A DNA stretch of 37,005 nt from Clostridia bacterium (GTDB lineage Bacteria > Bacillota > Clostridia > DUPQ01). Below, in pieces: positions 1-8,464 of the stretch (positions are counted from its first letter, which is position 1; each line of letters starts with the position of its first letter). The translations under genes were made by a program, and so were the position numbers. The stretch spans positions 1 to 37,005 of the forward strand of contig JAFGIJ010000090.1 of assembly GCA_016929655.1 (NCBI GenBank). The letters run 5' to 3'. The notes below the pieces were generated by a model. It saw nothing but the letters and a program-made list of their open reading frames with translations, was not told the origin of the DNA and made no database searches.

Positions 1-1
1 C

Positions 2-1192
2 TTGTTTCTGACATCGTGTTCTTCATTGTTGGATCGACTTGACCTGCCCGATTCTCCAGTCCCTGAAGCTTCTCAAACCTTGAATCCAACCCGAACCCCT
101 TTGCCGGTAACAACACCATCACCGACCCCGGAGTCACCTTCACCAGAGCCATCACCGGGGCCCACAACCTTTACCCTGCTTGCTGCCGGCGACATCATGG
201 CCCATGCTGACAATCTGAGGGCTGCCCTGGATGTCTCTTCAGGTGAATATGATTTTTCAGAAAATTATATATATGTAAGTGACATTATCAATGAAGCAGA
301 TTTTTCAATTGCCAATCTTGAAACTGTAACTGCCGGTTCCGCATCCGGTTATACAAGTTACCCTCTTTTCAATACACCGGTTGAAATACTTGACGCCATC
401 AAAGGTGCAGGTTTCGATGCCCTGGTAACAGCCAATAATCATTCACTTGACCGTGGAATTGAAGGCGTGCTTTTAACATTGGATGAAATTGAGGCGAGGA
501 GCCTTTTGCATACGGGAACTTACAGCGAACCGGAAACCAATTACCTTACATATGACTATTTTGGTCATGGGATTAGTATACTTGCCTATACCCAGCACCT
601 CAATGGAAATGAACCTTTGCTGGAAGATAGCAAAAAATACATGATAAATGTCATGAACCTTGAAAGCATCATAAGCGATATCGAAAAAGCCAGAACCCAT
701 TCAAGTCTGATAATAGTATACCTGCACTGGGGAAATGAATACACAAGGGATACGGAAACCTGGCAGCCTTCCTATGCAAAGACTTTGTTCGAGGCAGGTG
801 CTGATGTAATACTTGGTACTCACCCACATGTTGTCAGACCCGCAGAAACCATGGTAATTGAAGATAAGAATAAATATGTAATATACTCAATGGGAAACTA
901 CATATCAAATTTCATTAGAACCGATCACCGCGACAATGCCATATATACTGAAGATGGGGTTATGGTTAAACTTACATTTGAGATTGATTCATCCGGCTCA
1001 TTTGATCTTTCACTGGCTGAACACATTCCGACATGGCCATACAAATATGAGGATGAAGATGGACTGCATTATGAAATAATTCCTATACCTGACCCCGATG
1101 TACGTCTTCATGAAAATGATTATGCAGATGACCAGGCCCGCAAATCCTACAACAGGACAATGGAAACTCTCCGGACATTCAAATTTGAATGA
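2..1192 (+). CDS. CapA-family lipoprotein (5' end outside window)
   Basis: The protein belongs to the CapA/PgsA-like calcineurin-type phosphoesterase family, known from poly-gamma-glutamate capsule work, although many members have no proven substrate. The frame is open from the window edge. Its first residues, LFLTSC, look like the end of a lipoprotein signal peptide with a lipobox cysteine, so the true start lies upstream and the protein is probably anchored outside the membrane. A Pro/Thr/Ser-rich linker of about 40 residues follows. The catalytic-domain motifs then appear in family order: AAGDIMAH, NLETVT, TANNHSLDRG, YLHWGNEY, LGTHPHVVRPAE and YSMGNYISN. The Asp, Asn and His residues in these are the expected metal ligands. 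The stop codon directly abuts the stop of the convergent thioesterase gene. Family assignment is secure. A role in capsule formation is only one possibility, because no capBC-type synthetase is visible. Confidence 0.88.
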   Translation: MFLTSCSSLLDRLDLPDSPVPEASQTLNPTRTPLPVTTPSPTPESPSPEPSPGPTTFTLLAAGDIMAHADNLRAALDVSSGEYDFSENYIYVSDIINEADFSIANLETVTAGSASGYTSYPLFNTPVEILDAIKGAGFDALVTANNHSLDRGIEGVLLTLDEIEARSLLHTGTYSEPETNYLTYDYFGHGISILAYTQHLNGNEPLLEDSKKYMINVMNLESIISDIEKARTHSSLIIVYLHWGNEYTRDTETWQPSYAKTLFEAGADVILGTHPHVVRPAETMVIEDKNKYVIYSMGNYISNFIRTDHRDNAIYTEDGVMVKLTFEIDSSGSFDLSLAEHIPTWPYKYEDEDGLHYEIIPIPDPDVRLHENDYADDQARKSYNRTMETLRTFKFE

Positions 1193-1906
1193 TTATTTAG
1201 GTTCAATCATAACCCTGAAAGTTTCACGATCCCCGCTGCTCTTTCCCAACATCAAAATACCATCATAAAAAATCCTAAGTTCCTCTCCTTCCTTCATCTC
1301 GGAAGAAAAATTTACAGTTATGGAATAGGAATTATTGTTTTTGAAGAAATCCTCTCCGAGACAATCTCCGGCCCATCTAATATAAGAGGAATTGTTGGCA
1401 TGTCCCAGCATATCTATGTCAGAATATCTGACCATGGTATTGAATATAGGTTCAACAGTTTCAGGAAGCCCTGGTTTCAAAGGATTTATAAGTCCGAGAG
1501 CCGGATTGGTATTCAACGGAAAATCAACTGATTTAGCCAGATTCCTGTCAGGTCTCCTGGTATCTATGTCTATGACCAGCCAAAGTGTCCTGGCTGATGC
1601 AAAAAGCCTGCCATTGCAGAACATTTCATAATCCCTGATAAAATAGAGTTTCTCAATTCCAGCAGGATAGGTTGTTAGCTTAATCACTTCACCAAATGAA
1701 GGCATTTCAAGGATATTTATTACAGCCCTTGAAAGAACAAACGCTTTGTTGGTAACAGCTATCTGATCCATACCCACACCAAGTTCATAGGCGTGCAGAA
1801 CAGCACATTCCTGCATAAACTTGAAAAGTTCGTGCAGTGCCAGCTTTCCATTCTTGCAGCAATGTCTTACCCTGACATCGAATTCCCTCGTCAAATTTTC
1901 CTTCAT
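1193..1906 (-). CDS. acyl-ACP thioesterase-like double-hotdog protein
   Basis: This 237-residue protein resembles bacterial acyl-ACP thioesterases (FatA/FatB-like), which hydrolyse acyl-ACP to free fatty acid. The first hotdog repeat starts with REFDVRVRHCCKNGKL and the second with MVRYSDIDMLGHANNSSYIRW (residues 158-178). The start is ATG 1906, with GGAGAG 8 nt upstream. A longer reading from 1951 would run into the preceding gene and has no clear binding site. One base separates the previous stop from this start, so it is the last gene of the lyase/rhamnosidase operon. In plant FatB the second repeat carries Asp, Asn and His in a D-x-N-x-H arrangement. Here Asp165 and His169 are kept but the Asn position is Leu167. 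Chemistry or substrate (acyl-CoA or acyl-ACP) may therefore differ. Its link to glycan breakdown is unclear. Confidence 0.8.
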   Translation of the reverse strand: MKENLTREFDVRVRHCCKNGKLALHELFKFMQECAVLHAYELGVGMDQIAVTNKAFVLSRAVINILEMPSFGEVIKLTTYPAGIEKLYFIRDYEMFCNGRLFASARTLWLVIDIDTRRPDRNLAKSVDFPLNTNPALGLINPLKPGLPETVEPIFNTMVRYSDIDMLGHANNSSYIRWAGDCLGEDFFKNNNSYSITVNFSSEMKEGEELRIFYDGILMLGKSSGDRETFRVMIEPK

Positions 1907-1907
1907 A

Positions 1908-4715
1908 TCAGAATCTCTCCAGCGTAATATCCCAGGAGCCGTCAGTTTCATCTGATATTTCTATGCCTATGGGAACAACAGCACGAAATTTTTTATAATT
2001 GCCAGTTTTACTCCAGTAAACATAAATCTTGCCATATGGAGTAGGTATACTGCCTTCACACCATTCAAGGTCTGTTTCGGGTATGGAAAGTGACATCTTA
2101 CTGAAACCCTGTTCAATAGGTACTAGCCCAAGAATATATTTAATGAAAACATAACCGGGTGCAGATGACCATGAATGACAGTAGCTTCTTGTCCTTGAAT
2201 TTTCATAGAACCCGGGAAACACTTCCCAGCATGTAGATGAGTCGTATCTCAGCATCATTCCCCACCTGTCCCTTATTTCATCAAGAATGCGGATGTCATA
2301 TCCGTTCCTGTGCAATATTTCAAACAGGTAAAACAGCATGAACGGTGACCCTGGTTCCAGCCACCCTTCCTGGCCTTGCAGCAACTTGCCCAGAACAATC
2401 TGTCTTCTGGCCTTGTTTCTCAGCAATCCATAAAGTTCCAGCATTACATGTGTCTGCATGCTTAATGTCTTTGCAAAACCCTCTTCCTTTGTCCATCCGT
2501 CGGCATAAGCCTGTTTGTCTTCAAGCCAAAGATGGTTTTCCAAATATTCAAGCAACTTTTCAGCCTTCCGGGTGCAATTTTGTACATCGTCATGGAAGCC
2601 AAGTTTCTGTGCCATCCTTGCACCAAATTCAAAGCAATGGGCCAACAGTCCCTGCTGCGCAGTCACCACACCACTGTTGCCTATATCCATTGGTGCCCAG
2701 TCGAGCATATTCCATGCCTTGATGTCAAAGGCACCTTCTTCAGAAATAAAGTTACTGTAATAGTCAAGGGTAATTCTGACTTCATCATATAAATCATTGT
2801 AAATACTTTCATCTCCTGTATAGAAGATGTACTGTTCAATTGAAATCATCCAGTTCATCGTCCAAATGGGAATCGCTGTCTCCCAATCGGTGGGCATCAG
2901 AGCCGGTAAAAGCTTTGTGTACTTTCTGCCAAGTGGCACCTGCATCAAACAATGGCGAAGCAAATCATATTCTCCGAAATAGAATGTACTAACAGCAGCA
3001 CTTACCTGTGCATCGCCACTCCAGAAAGCCTGTTCATAAGTCGGACTGTCGGCAAATGTATCTTCAGAACACATCAGATTTGTTCTTTTTGATATTTCAA
3101 AGATTTTATTAAGTTTCCAGTCACTGCAGCGAAAATTACCGTTCATGGATACAGGATAACTTCCCTGGTTTACTCTCAAACCCCTGATTTCGATTCTTTC
3201 CTTTTGGTCACGGAATGTAATCATCATGAAACGAAGTCCCATCCTTGTAAGGCTTGTATAATCCTGCCAGCCCTGGCTGCAAATATACCTGATGCCATTG
3301 TTTAGTCCGAAGGTAAAGTCTATGTAACCTTCGAACATATTCTCAAAACAATAGATATCCATGACCTGGCCACCAGGCGCATTAATTGTAAAGCCAATGT
3401 TGCCAACAAACATGTTGTTGAAGTCCAGGATTATTGAAGAATCGGTTCCTTTGGAAGGTGCTTCGATGACCGTTGTCAGGTTGTTTCCATTTAGAAGATT
3501 ATTGTGCTCTGCTTTTACAGGAATGTCACTGACTTTTTCCATATTCCTAGAAAGTGAATAAATGTATTCATCATGGAAGACATAGCCCTCATCCACCGTA
3601 TTAACGGGAAATCCACAATCAGCAAGATCCCTGACATCGGTGCTGTCAAATATACCTCTGTCAGATTCAGTGGCACTGGATGAACCGTCATAGTCCAAAA
3701 GTCCACCATATATATCACGAAAGCCATCAGTTTCATTGGGAATGAACTGGACTGGTCCCACGGTAAAGAATTCTTTGAACTCAACTTTACAGTCAAAATC
3801 GTATTCAATATGAACAAAAAGGTCATCAAATTTTGCAGAAAGTTCCATGATGAAGAATTGTTTTCCCTTTTTGAGGCTTACCTCCCTCCTTCTATCACCT
3901 TTGCCGATTTTATAAAGAACACCGTCTATTTTATAGTCACCATGCATGCCGTTCCACTTGTTTGTGGGGAACTCAATTGTTCCTTTACAATCAAACTCAG
4001 CTTCGATGCATGCACCGATATAGGCAGTCATGATTGTAGCATTTGCATCTCTTCGGCCCGGAAACAAAGCTTCCCTTGCATTTATAGAAACAACCCTGCC
4101 TTTTCTGTTGGTTTCAGAAATTGAAACAATATTTTCAGCCATGACTGTTTTTCGGTCAAGATATTTGACAGGTCTTTTTGTAAGTTCGCCCCAGTTGTCC
4201 AAAACTGATACCGCAGTCTTCCAGTCACTGTCATCAAAGCTGTTCTTCATCCAATCAAATGAAAAATCAGCAGCATTATAATGTTCCATGAATCCAAGAT
4301 TTACATTTCTTTTTACCGTCTTTGAAATCCACCCTTTGTCAAAAGTACATAAAACAGATGAGTCTGATACTGCAACAGATACACCACTTTCAGTTATTTC
4401 AAAGGAAAGCCCTCCCTTATTTGCTATCGTCTGATAAGTAGACCAACCATAATCCCAGACCCTCACAGCAAGCAAATTTCTTCCTGTCATTATATCTGCG
4501 CTTATATCATATTCATCATAATACCAGCGCTCTATGGTTGACCTGATGGGTCCCCGGCCTATTTCCCTGCCGTTTATATATAGAACATATCTTGTATCGG
4601 CACTTATTCTTATTACTGTTTCTTCACATGAATTTACTGTGAATTCTTTTCTAAAACAGGCGACTTTGTTTTCACAGTCACTGCCGCCCTGAACCCATAT
4701 CCAATTACCTTTCAT
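1908..4715 (-). CDS. GH78-family alpha-L-rhamnosidase
   Basis: This 935-residue enzyme is expected to release terminal alpha-L-rhamnose from oligosaccharides or glycosides. The N-terminal 150 residues look like the carbohydrate-binding beta-sandwich usual in GH78 proteins (SADTRYVLYINGREIGRGPIR). A further beta-rich domain follows, then an (alpha/alpha)6 barrel from about residue 530. Barrel residues D556, E561 and D568 in DSPTYEQAFWSGD have exactly the spacing of the catalytic/substrate triad described for Bacillus RhaB. E831 in the CWE motif matches the general base. No signal peptide is present, so the enzyme is probably cytoplasmic. It starts 6 nt after the lyase stop, in the same operon. 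GH78 has related families (GH106, GH145), but the catalytic spacing favours GH78. Substrate specificity cannot be read from sequence. Confidence 0.85.
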   Translation of the reverse strand: MKGNWIWVQGGSDCENKVACFRKEFTVNSCEETVIRISADTRYVLYINGREIGRGPIRSTIERWYYDEYDISADIMTGRNLLAVRVWDYGWSTYQTIANKGGLSFEITESGVSVAVSDSSVLCTFDKGWISKTVKRNVNLGFMEHYNAADFSFDWMKNSFDDSDWKTAVSVLDNWGELTKRPVKYLDRKTVMAENIVSISETNRKGRVVSINAREALFPGRRDANATIMTAYIGACIEAEFDCKGTIEFPTNKWNGMHGDYKIDGVLYKIGKGDRRREVSLKKGKQFFIMELSAKFDDLFVHIEYDFDCKVEFKEFFTVGPVQFIPNETDGFRDIYGGLLDYDGSSSATESDRGIFDSTDVRDLADCGFPVNTVDEGYVFHDEYIYSLSRNMEKVSDIPVKAEHNNLLNGNNLTTVIEAPSKGTDSSIILDFNNMFVGNIGFTINAPGGQVMDIYCFENMFEGYIDFTFGLNNGIRYICSQGWQDYTSLTRMGLRFMMITFRDQKERIEIRGLRVNQGSYPVSMNGNFRCSDWKLNKIFEISKRTNLMCSEDTFADSPTYEQAFWSGDAQVSAAVSTFYFGEYDLLRHCLMQVPLGRKYTKLLPALMPTDWETAIPIWTMNWMISIEQYIFYTGDESIYNDLYDEVRITLDYYSNFISEEGAFDIKAWNMLDWAPMDIGNSGVVTAQQGLLAHCFEFGARMAQKLGFHDDVQNCTRKAEKLLEYLENHLWLEDKQAYADGWTKEEGFAKTLSMQTHVMLELYGLLRNKARRQIVLGKLLQGQEGWLEPGSPFMLFYLFEILHRNGYDIRILDEIRDRWGMMLRYDSSTCWEVFPGFYENSRTRSYCHSWSSAPGYVFIKYILGLVPIEQGFSKMSLSIPETDLEWCEGSIPTPYGKIYVYWSKTGNYKKFRAVVPIGIEISDETDGSWDITLERF

Positions 4716-4721
4716 ATCCGG

Positions 4722-6557
4722 TTATCCTTTCAAAGTACAGGTATATTTTGCTTTAAATAGAGTTTCAGAGCCTTTTCGCCTGACAATAACCCCAGGGCGT
4801 GTGGTGTTGAAATCCGTTGTATAGCTGTTCACCAAAAACACCTCTGTCCCTTTCATTCCTTCAAAATCAAGGGTGACTGTCTTGTCATTCATTTCAAAGT
4901 CAATGGACCAGTCAAATTCACCACTGAATTTCCGAACATCAAAAAGATGCTGGTATCCTTCACTGTCGCCCAGACTGCCAATTACCTCGGTTTCATAACT
5001 GCATTCAATCTTTCCTTTGCAGTAGAACAGCCATTCGATATTGTACTCTTCAACTCCCTTTACATGAAATTCATCATATATTGTGTTTTCCTCTATTCGA
5101 ATATCCCTTGTATAGTCACAGCATTCATAAACATTTTTACTTTTGGCTCTGATTCTGCTTTCATCAAAGTACTCCACTATCCCCTCCGGCCAGACTCCTT
5201 CTCCCACAGGCTCGTATTTTTGGTCCATCATGTCAAGAATAACCGTATTATGGGCTATGGTTTTACGCTGCCATTCCTGGAATATCCTTGTACTGTAACC
5301 ATTGCTGCATAGGTCGCAGGATACCAAATCTCCATAAAATGCCATTTCGATGGTCATAACATCCGGATGGGCATGACTTATGGTTTTTATGCCTGTCTTT
5401 AAAAAGACTTCCGTAATATTATTCTTCAGAATGGCATTGAAACTGTCCTCATTGTTTTGTGAACCGAATGACGGCAGCCCCATGTCGGGATAGCCCGGAT
5501 TGAAAAGCAGTCTTTCCGGTACCGATGCTTCGCCTTCCTTATAAAAGGTTCCCAGTATCTGTTTCAGATAATCGTTGTTCAGAATCTGAGCAGCATATTC
5601 TATCTGTCTTTTATATTTGTTAACATGTATTTCCGGCCATCCATCACCTGGATTCGGCAGAAATCCATTTGAAAACATATTTTCAACGGGATACATATAT
5701 AATCTTTCAAGATAATTGAAGAGTTCATCTGTTTCAGGTATGTACAGATTATGTTCTTTGGCCATATACATGAAATATGTAATGGGATCCGCACAATAAA
5801 AATGGTAATGGGGCGAATATTCAAACCACATTCCTTCCTTTGTAACTCCCCTTCTCATCTGGTCCAGCAGTCCGAATCTTGAATATACTGCATTGTCTAT
5901 GATTTTTCTATCATCAAAGAAAAGTCCAATCATTCCCTCAGCTGCCTTCATCCATGCAGGTATGTTATATATTTTATTGGAAAACTGGTCATACATTTCA
6001 GCCTGGGGAATGAATAGTTTGTCGTGCCAAGCATTGAGTTCTTCTTCTTTGAAACATTCCCTCATCATATCCATGCCCAATAAGCATTGTATGATATTGA
6101 CAGCATCCGAGAGATTTATGCCGGTTAATTTACCTTCAAATCTTTTTGCCGGTGACTCAGCTGTAAACGAATTATAATTTTCTGAAAAGAAATTCAGGGC
6201 TTTTTTTGCGAAATCTGGATATTTATTGTCCCTGTCAAGGCTATAAAGGATCCCTGAATTGTATATCGTTCCAAATGTCTGTCCTCTGTAAGTAGCAGTC
6301 CAGGCATTGTCTTTCTTTGATCCAGTATTTATTTTACCGCAAACCGTACATTTATGTTCATGAGGTGAATTTATGTCATATGCGAGTCTACCGGCACACT
6401 TGTCGCAATGGTAATTATGCCCCCATCCTGCAGTTCGCGATGCATCATCATGATAACTATCAATGAAGACAGTTGCGTCAGTCTTCATTTTCCTGTATAG
6501 CTCTTCTGCCCATTTGTAATTATTTATTTTTTCTCTTACCTGTTTCCAATCAACCAT
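4722..6557 (-). CDS. heparinase II/III-family polysaccharide lyase-like protein
   Basis: This 611-residue protein has the two-part layout of heparinase II/III and related uronate lyases, which cleave uronic-acid-containing glycans by beta-elimination. The N-terminal alpha-toroid contains FEYSPHYHFY (residues 246-255), with the Tyr and His pair expected at the active site. The C-terminal beta-sandwich contains SHAHPDVMTIEM (394-405) and AHNTVILD (435-442), typical of this family. An unusual feature is a cysteine-rich segment near the N terminus, with CDKC at 51-54 and CTVC at 70-73, resembling a zinc ribbon. There is no signal peptide, so a cytoplasmic oligo-lyase is likely. The start at 6557 has AGGAGG 6 nt upstream, overlapping the stop of the upstream gene, which suggests translational coupling. 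With the rhamnosidase next door, a rhamnose- and uronate-containing oligosaccharide (for example a pectin or ulvan-type fragment) is a reasonable but unproven substrate. Confidence 0.82.
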   Translation of the reverse strand: MVDWKQVREKINNYKWAEELYRKMKTDATVFIDSYHDDASRTAGWGHNYHCDKCAGRLAYDINSPHEHKCTVCGKINTGSKKDNAWTATYRGQTFGTIYNSGILYSLDRDNKYPDFAKKALNFFSENYNSFTAESPAKRFEGKLTGINLSDAVNIIQCLLGMDMMRECFKEEELNAWHDKLFIPQAEMYDQFSNKIYNIPAWMKAAEGMIGLFFDDRKIIDNAVYSRFGLLDQMRRGVTKEGMWFEYSPHYHFYCADPITYFMYMAKEHNLYIPETDELFNYLERLYMYPVENMFSNGFLPNPGDGWPEIHVNKYKRQIEYAAQILNNDYLKQILGTFYKEGEASVPERLLFNPGYPDMGLPSFGSQNNEDSFNAILKNNITEVFLKTGIKTISHAHPDVMTIEMAFYGDLVSCDLCSNGYSTRIFQEWQRKTIAHNTVILDMMDQKYEPVGEGVWPEGIVEYFDESRIRAKSKNVYECCDYTRDIRIEENTIYDEFHVKGVEEYNIEWLFYCKGKIECSYETEVIGSLGDSEGYQHLFDVRKFSGEFDWSIDFEMNDKTVTLDFEGMKGTEVFLVNSYTTDFNTTRPGVIVRRKGSETLFKAKYTCTLKG

Positions 6558-6567
6558 CTTTAGCCTC

Positions 6568-6921
6568 CTAGCCCTTGAATGCTCCGGTCACCAACGCAAT
6601 TATTATCATCAGAATGAACATTGAAACAATAGCCCATGCAAAGATATTTCTTTTTTTATATACAGGGTTATCCTTGTTGTCCGGTGCTTGGTTTTCTTCA
6701 GTTCTCATCACCTCAGTTAATTCCAGGGCTTTTTCATAATCCAATTCACCTACATAAATATCAGCCGGTACTGAATGAGAGATGGAACCTGCAATTATCT
6801 TCATATAACCGCCCACACTTTTTTGTTTAACCAAATATGGGATTTCGTTCTGTTTGAGAATTCCTTCATACAGGAAAAGTTCCACACTTTTTTCAACTGT
6901 TACAAGTAATTTTTCTTCCAT
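6568..6921 (-). CDS. DUF2007-type small membrane protein
   Basis: The protein has 117 residues. Residues about 1-70 resemble the DUF2007 'putative signal transducing protein' domain: an alpha/beta module of the form LLVTVEKSVELFLYEGILKQ ... GGYMKI ... ADIYVGELDYEKALEL. A charged linker (TEENQAPDNKDN) follows, then one C-terminal transmembrane helix (FAWAIVSMFILMIIIALVTG) with the soluble domain most likely cytoplasmic. The start is ATG 6921, because a strong AGGGGGAG lies 5 nt upstream; an ATG at 6939 has no such site. It is the first gene of the lyase/rhamnosidase/thioesterase operon and follows an extended -10 box. DUF2007 domains are thought to bind or sense small ligands, but no function is established. 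A local regulatory role is a guess. Confidence 0.68.
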   Translation of the reverse strand: MEEKLLVTVEKSVELFLYEGILKQNEIPYLVKQKSVGGYMKIIAGSISHSVPADIYVGELDYEKALELTEVMRTEENQAPDNKDNPVYKKRNIFAWAIVSMFILMIIIALVTGAFKG

Positions 6922-6946
6922 CACAACTCCCCCTTTCATATCCTTA

Positions 6947-6955
6947 ATTATATCA
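6947..6955 (-). promoter_or_regulatory. extended -10 promoter of the glycan-degradation operon
   Basis: The minus strand reads TGATATAAT, a perfect extended -10 (TGnTATAAT), 25 nt upstream of the DUF2007 gene start and just after the pxpC stop. The region upstream is rich in TGATA repeats and has no good -35, which extended -10 promoters can tolerate. It suggests that the lyase/rhamnosidase operon is separately transcribed from the pxp genes. Confidence 0.45.
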
Positions 6956-6966
6956 GATATCAGGTA

Positions 6967-7815
6967 TCAAACACTCTTGAATGCCAAAGTATCACCGGCT
7001 TTTAGCTGACCGGCAATTCTTAAGTCCTCTCTTTCAACTACTGCAATAACCGGATACCCGCCGGTGGTCTGTCCATCATTCATTATAATTATGGGCATGC
7101 CTGCTCCGGTCAACTGTATGCATCCCGGGAAAACCGGCTTGGTGACAATTCCATCCGGTCCACCGGAAATATTTTCACTGGCATCAAGTCTGACTCCCAT
7201 TCTGTCTAAGTATCTGGATACAAAAAATCCGTCATTAAGGAAATTTCTTAAAATTCTTTCGTCGAAGAAATCCGAATCAGGACCTTTTCTTACCCTGATT
7301 GTATAGTTCCCATCAGCTCTGATATAAGAAAAATCAAAATCAGTTTCATTGGGTTCTGTTTTGAGGTTTTCAGAAAATAGAATCTCGCCACGTTTTATTC
7401 TTTCACCCCTGCACATTGACATGCTTCCAAGGAACACCTGTTTTACAAAGCCTCCTGAAACGCCAAGATAAGTTCTGATTCCTCCATGCATTCTACTGAA
7501 ATTAATTACATTGCCCTTCTGAGCTTCAAATACCCGATTCATTACGATTGGTAATCCATCCAGATCTGCTCCCGGGTTGGCACCACTCAAAGCAAAGCTG
7601 CAGTCCCTCAAGAACTCTCCTGAAAACCAGCTGCCTGTTATTTCAATGGCAGGTGCCACCGGTCTGTTACCCAATAGATTATTCAATATATTGAAGGCAT
7701 ATGGATCCATAGCTCCAGAAACCGGCATTCCGTACTTTCTGAAGCCCCTTCTTCCACCATCCTGTATGGATGAATAGATACCCGGTTCAATGATCCTGAA
7801 GGTTTCAACATCCAT
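6967..7815 (-). CDS. pxpC: 5-oxoprolinase subunit PxpC (biotin-dependent carboxyltransferase/KipA family)
   Basis: This 282-residue protein is the PxpC/KipA partner of the ATP-dependent 5-oxoprolinase PxpABC, which opens pyroglutamate to glutamate. Family signatures are EPGIYSSIQDGGRRGFRKYG at the N terminus, SGAMDPYAFNILNNLLGN and the C-terminal MNDGQTTGGYPVIAVV. The start chosen is ATG 7815, giving the family-typical N terminus and an 11-nt overlap with pxpB. A longer reading from 7848 lies entirely within pxpB. The order pxpA-pxpB-pxpC with overlapping ends indicates one transcript and stoichiometric synthesis. In Bacillus the homologues KipI/KipA also influence sporulation kinase A. The complete PxpA set here favours the oxoprolinase role. 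Confidence 0.92.
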   Translation of the reverse strand: MDVETFRIIEPGIYSSIQDGGRRGFRKYGMPVSGAMDPYAFNILNNLLGNRPVAPAIEITGSWFSGEFLRDCSFALSGANPGADLDGLPIVMNRVFEAQKGNVINFSRMHGGIRTYLGVSGGFVKQVFLGSMSMCRGERIKRGEILFSENLKTEPNETDFDFSYIRADGNYTIRVRKGPDSDFFDERILRNFLNDGFFVSRYLDRMGVRLDASENISGGPDGIVTKPVFPGCIQLTGAGMPIIIMNDGQTTGGYPVIAVVEREDLRIAGQLKAGDTLAFKSV

Positions 7816-8464
7816 TTTGCACCGCCTTGAATCTGACACGGTCTCCATGCCTGACAGGAAATATCGTTCCGGTTTCCGGATTGAAAAATTTGAAATCTGT
7901 CTTTCCTATTATCCGCCATCCTCCGGGGCTTTTTTCAGGATATACTCCGGTCTGCATACCGGCAATACCTACCGAGCCCGCCGGGATAACCATTCGAGGG
8001 ACATCCAGTCTTTTTGTTTCAAGCCTTTTATCCAAGCCACCGAGATAACAGAATCCCGGTAAAAATCCAATCATGAACACCCGGTAAAGGACAGATGTGT
8101 GTATCTGTATCACATCTTCCTCTGTAAGCCCTGCATTGAGAGCCACAAAGGATAAGTCAGGTCCTTGTTCACCTCCGTATATAACAGGAATGTCATGTAT
8201 TTTGCCTTCTGCCCTTGTTTTTACATGCTTAATATTTTTGATAAATGAACACAATTCAGTTTTTTGAGCAATTCCGGTATCGAACTCGATCAAAATACTT
8301 GAGTAAGCCGGAATTACTTCAATTATTGCTTCATGGTCAAGGACATCCGCCATTCCAAGAATGTATTTGTTAAGTTCCTCATCAATCCTGTTGCCAAAAT
8401 CAATCAGTATATAATTGTCCGCAGGAAAATGAAGCCTGTAGTCAAAATCTTCTCGCAACGGCAA
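7805..8464 (-). CDS. pxpB: 5-oxoprolinase subunit PxpB (KipI family)
   Basis: This 219-residue protein is the PxpB/KipI subunit, which works with PxpC as the part of 5-oxoprolinase that activates pyroglutamate. The C-terminal half carries the diagnostic GFLPGFCYLGGLDKRL, then RMVIPAGSVGIAGMQTGVYP and SPGGWRIIG, all standard for the family. No ATG is available at the N terminus. The start is TTG 8464, with GGAAGAAGG just upstream, or TTG 8458, which sits 8 nt from AAGG; the two differ by only two residues. It overlaps the end of pxpA by 23 nt (17 for the shorter form) and the start of pxpC by 11 nt. The N-terminal region (DFDYRLHFPADNYILIDFGN) matches the KipI fold. Confidence 0.9.
   Translation of the reverse strand: MPLREDFDYRLHFPADNYILIDFGNRIDEELNKYILGMADVLDHEAIIEVIPAYSSILIEFDTGIAQKTELCSFIKNIKHVKTRAEGKIHDIPVIYGGEQGPDLSFVALNAGLTEEDVIQIHTSVLYRVFMIGFLPGFCYLGGLDKRLETKRLDVPRMVIPAGSVGIAGMQTGVYPEKSPGGWRIIGKTDFKFFNPETGTIFPVRHGDRVRFKAVQNGC

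Noticed and set aside
2-40. TTG at position 2 as the true start of the CapA-like gene
   Set aside because: The first residues already look like the end of a lipoprotein signal (LTSC), so the start must lie outside the window.
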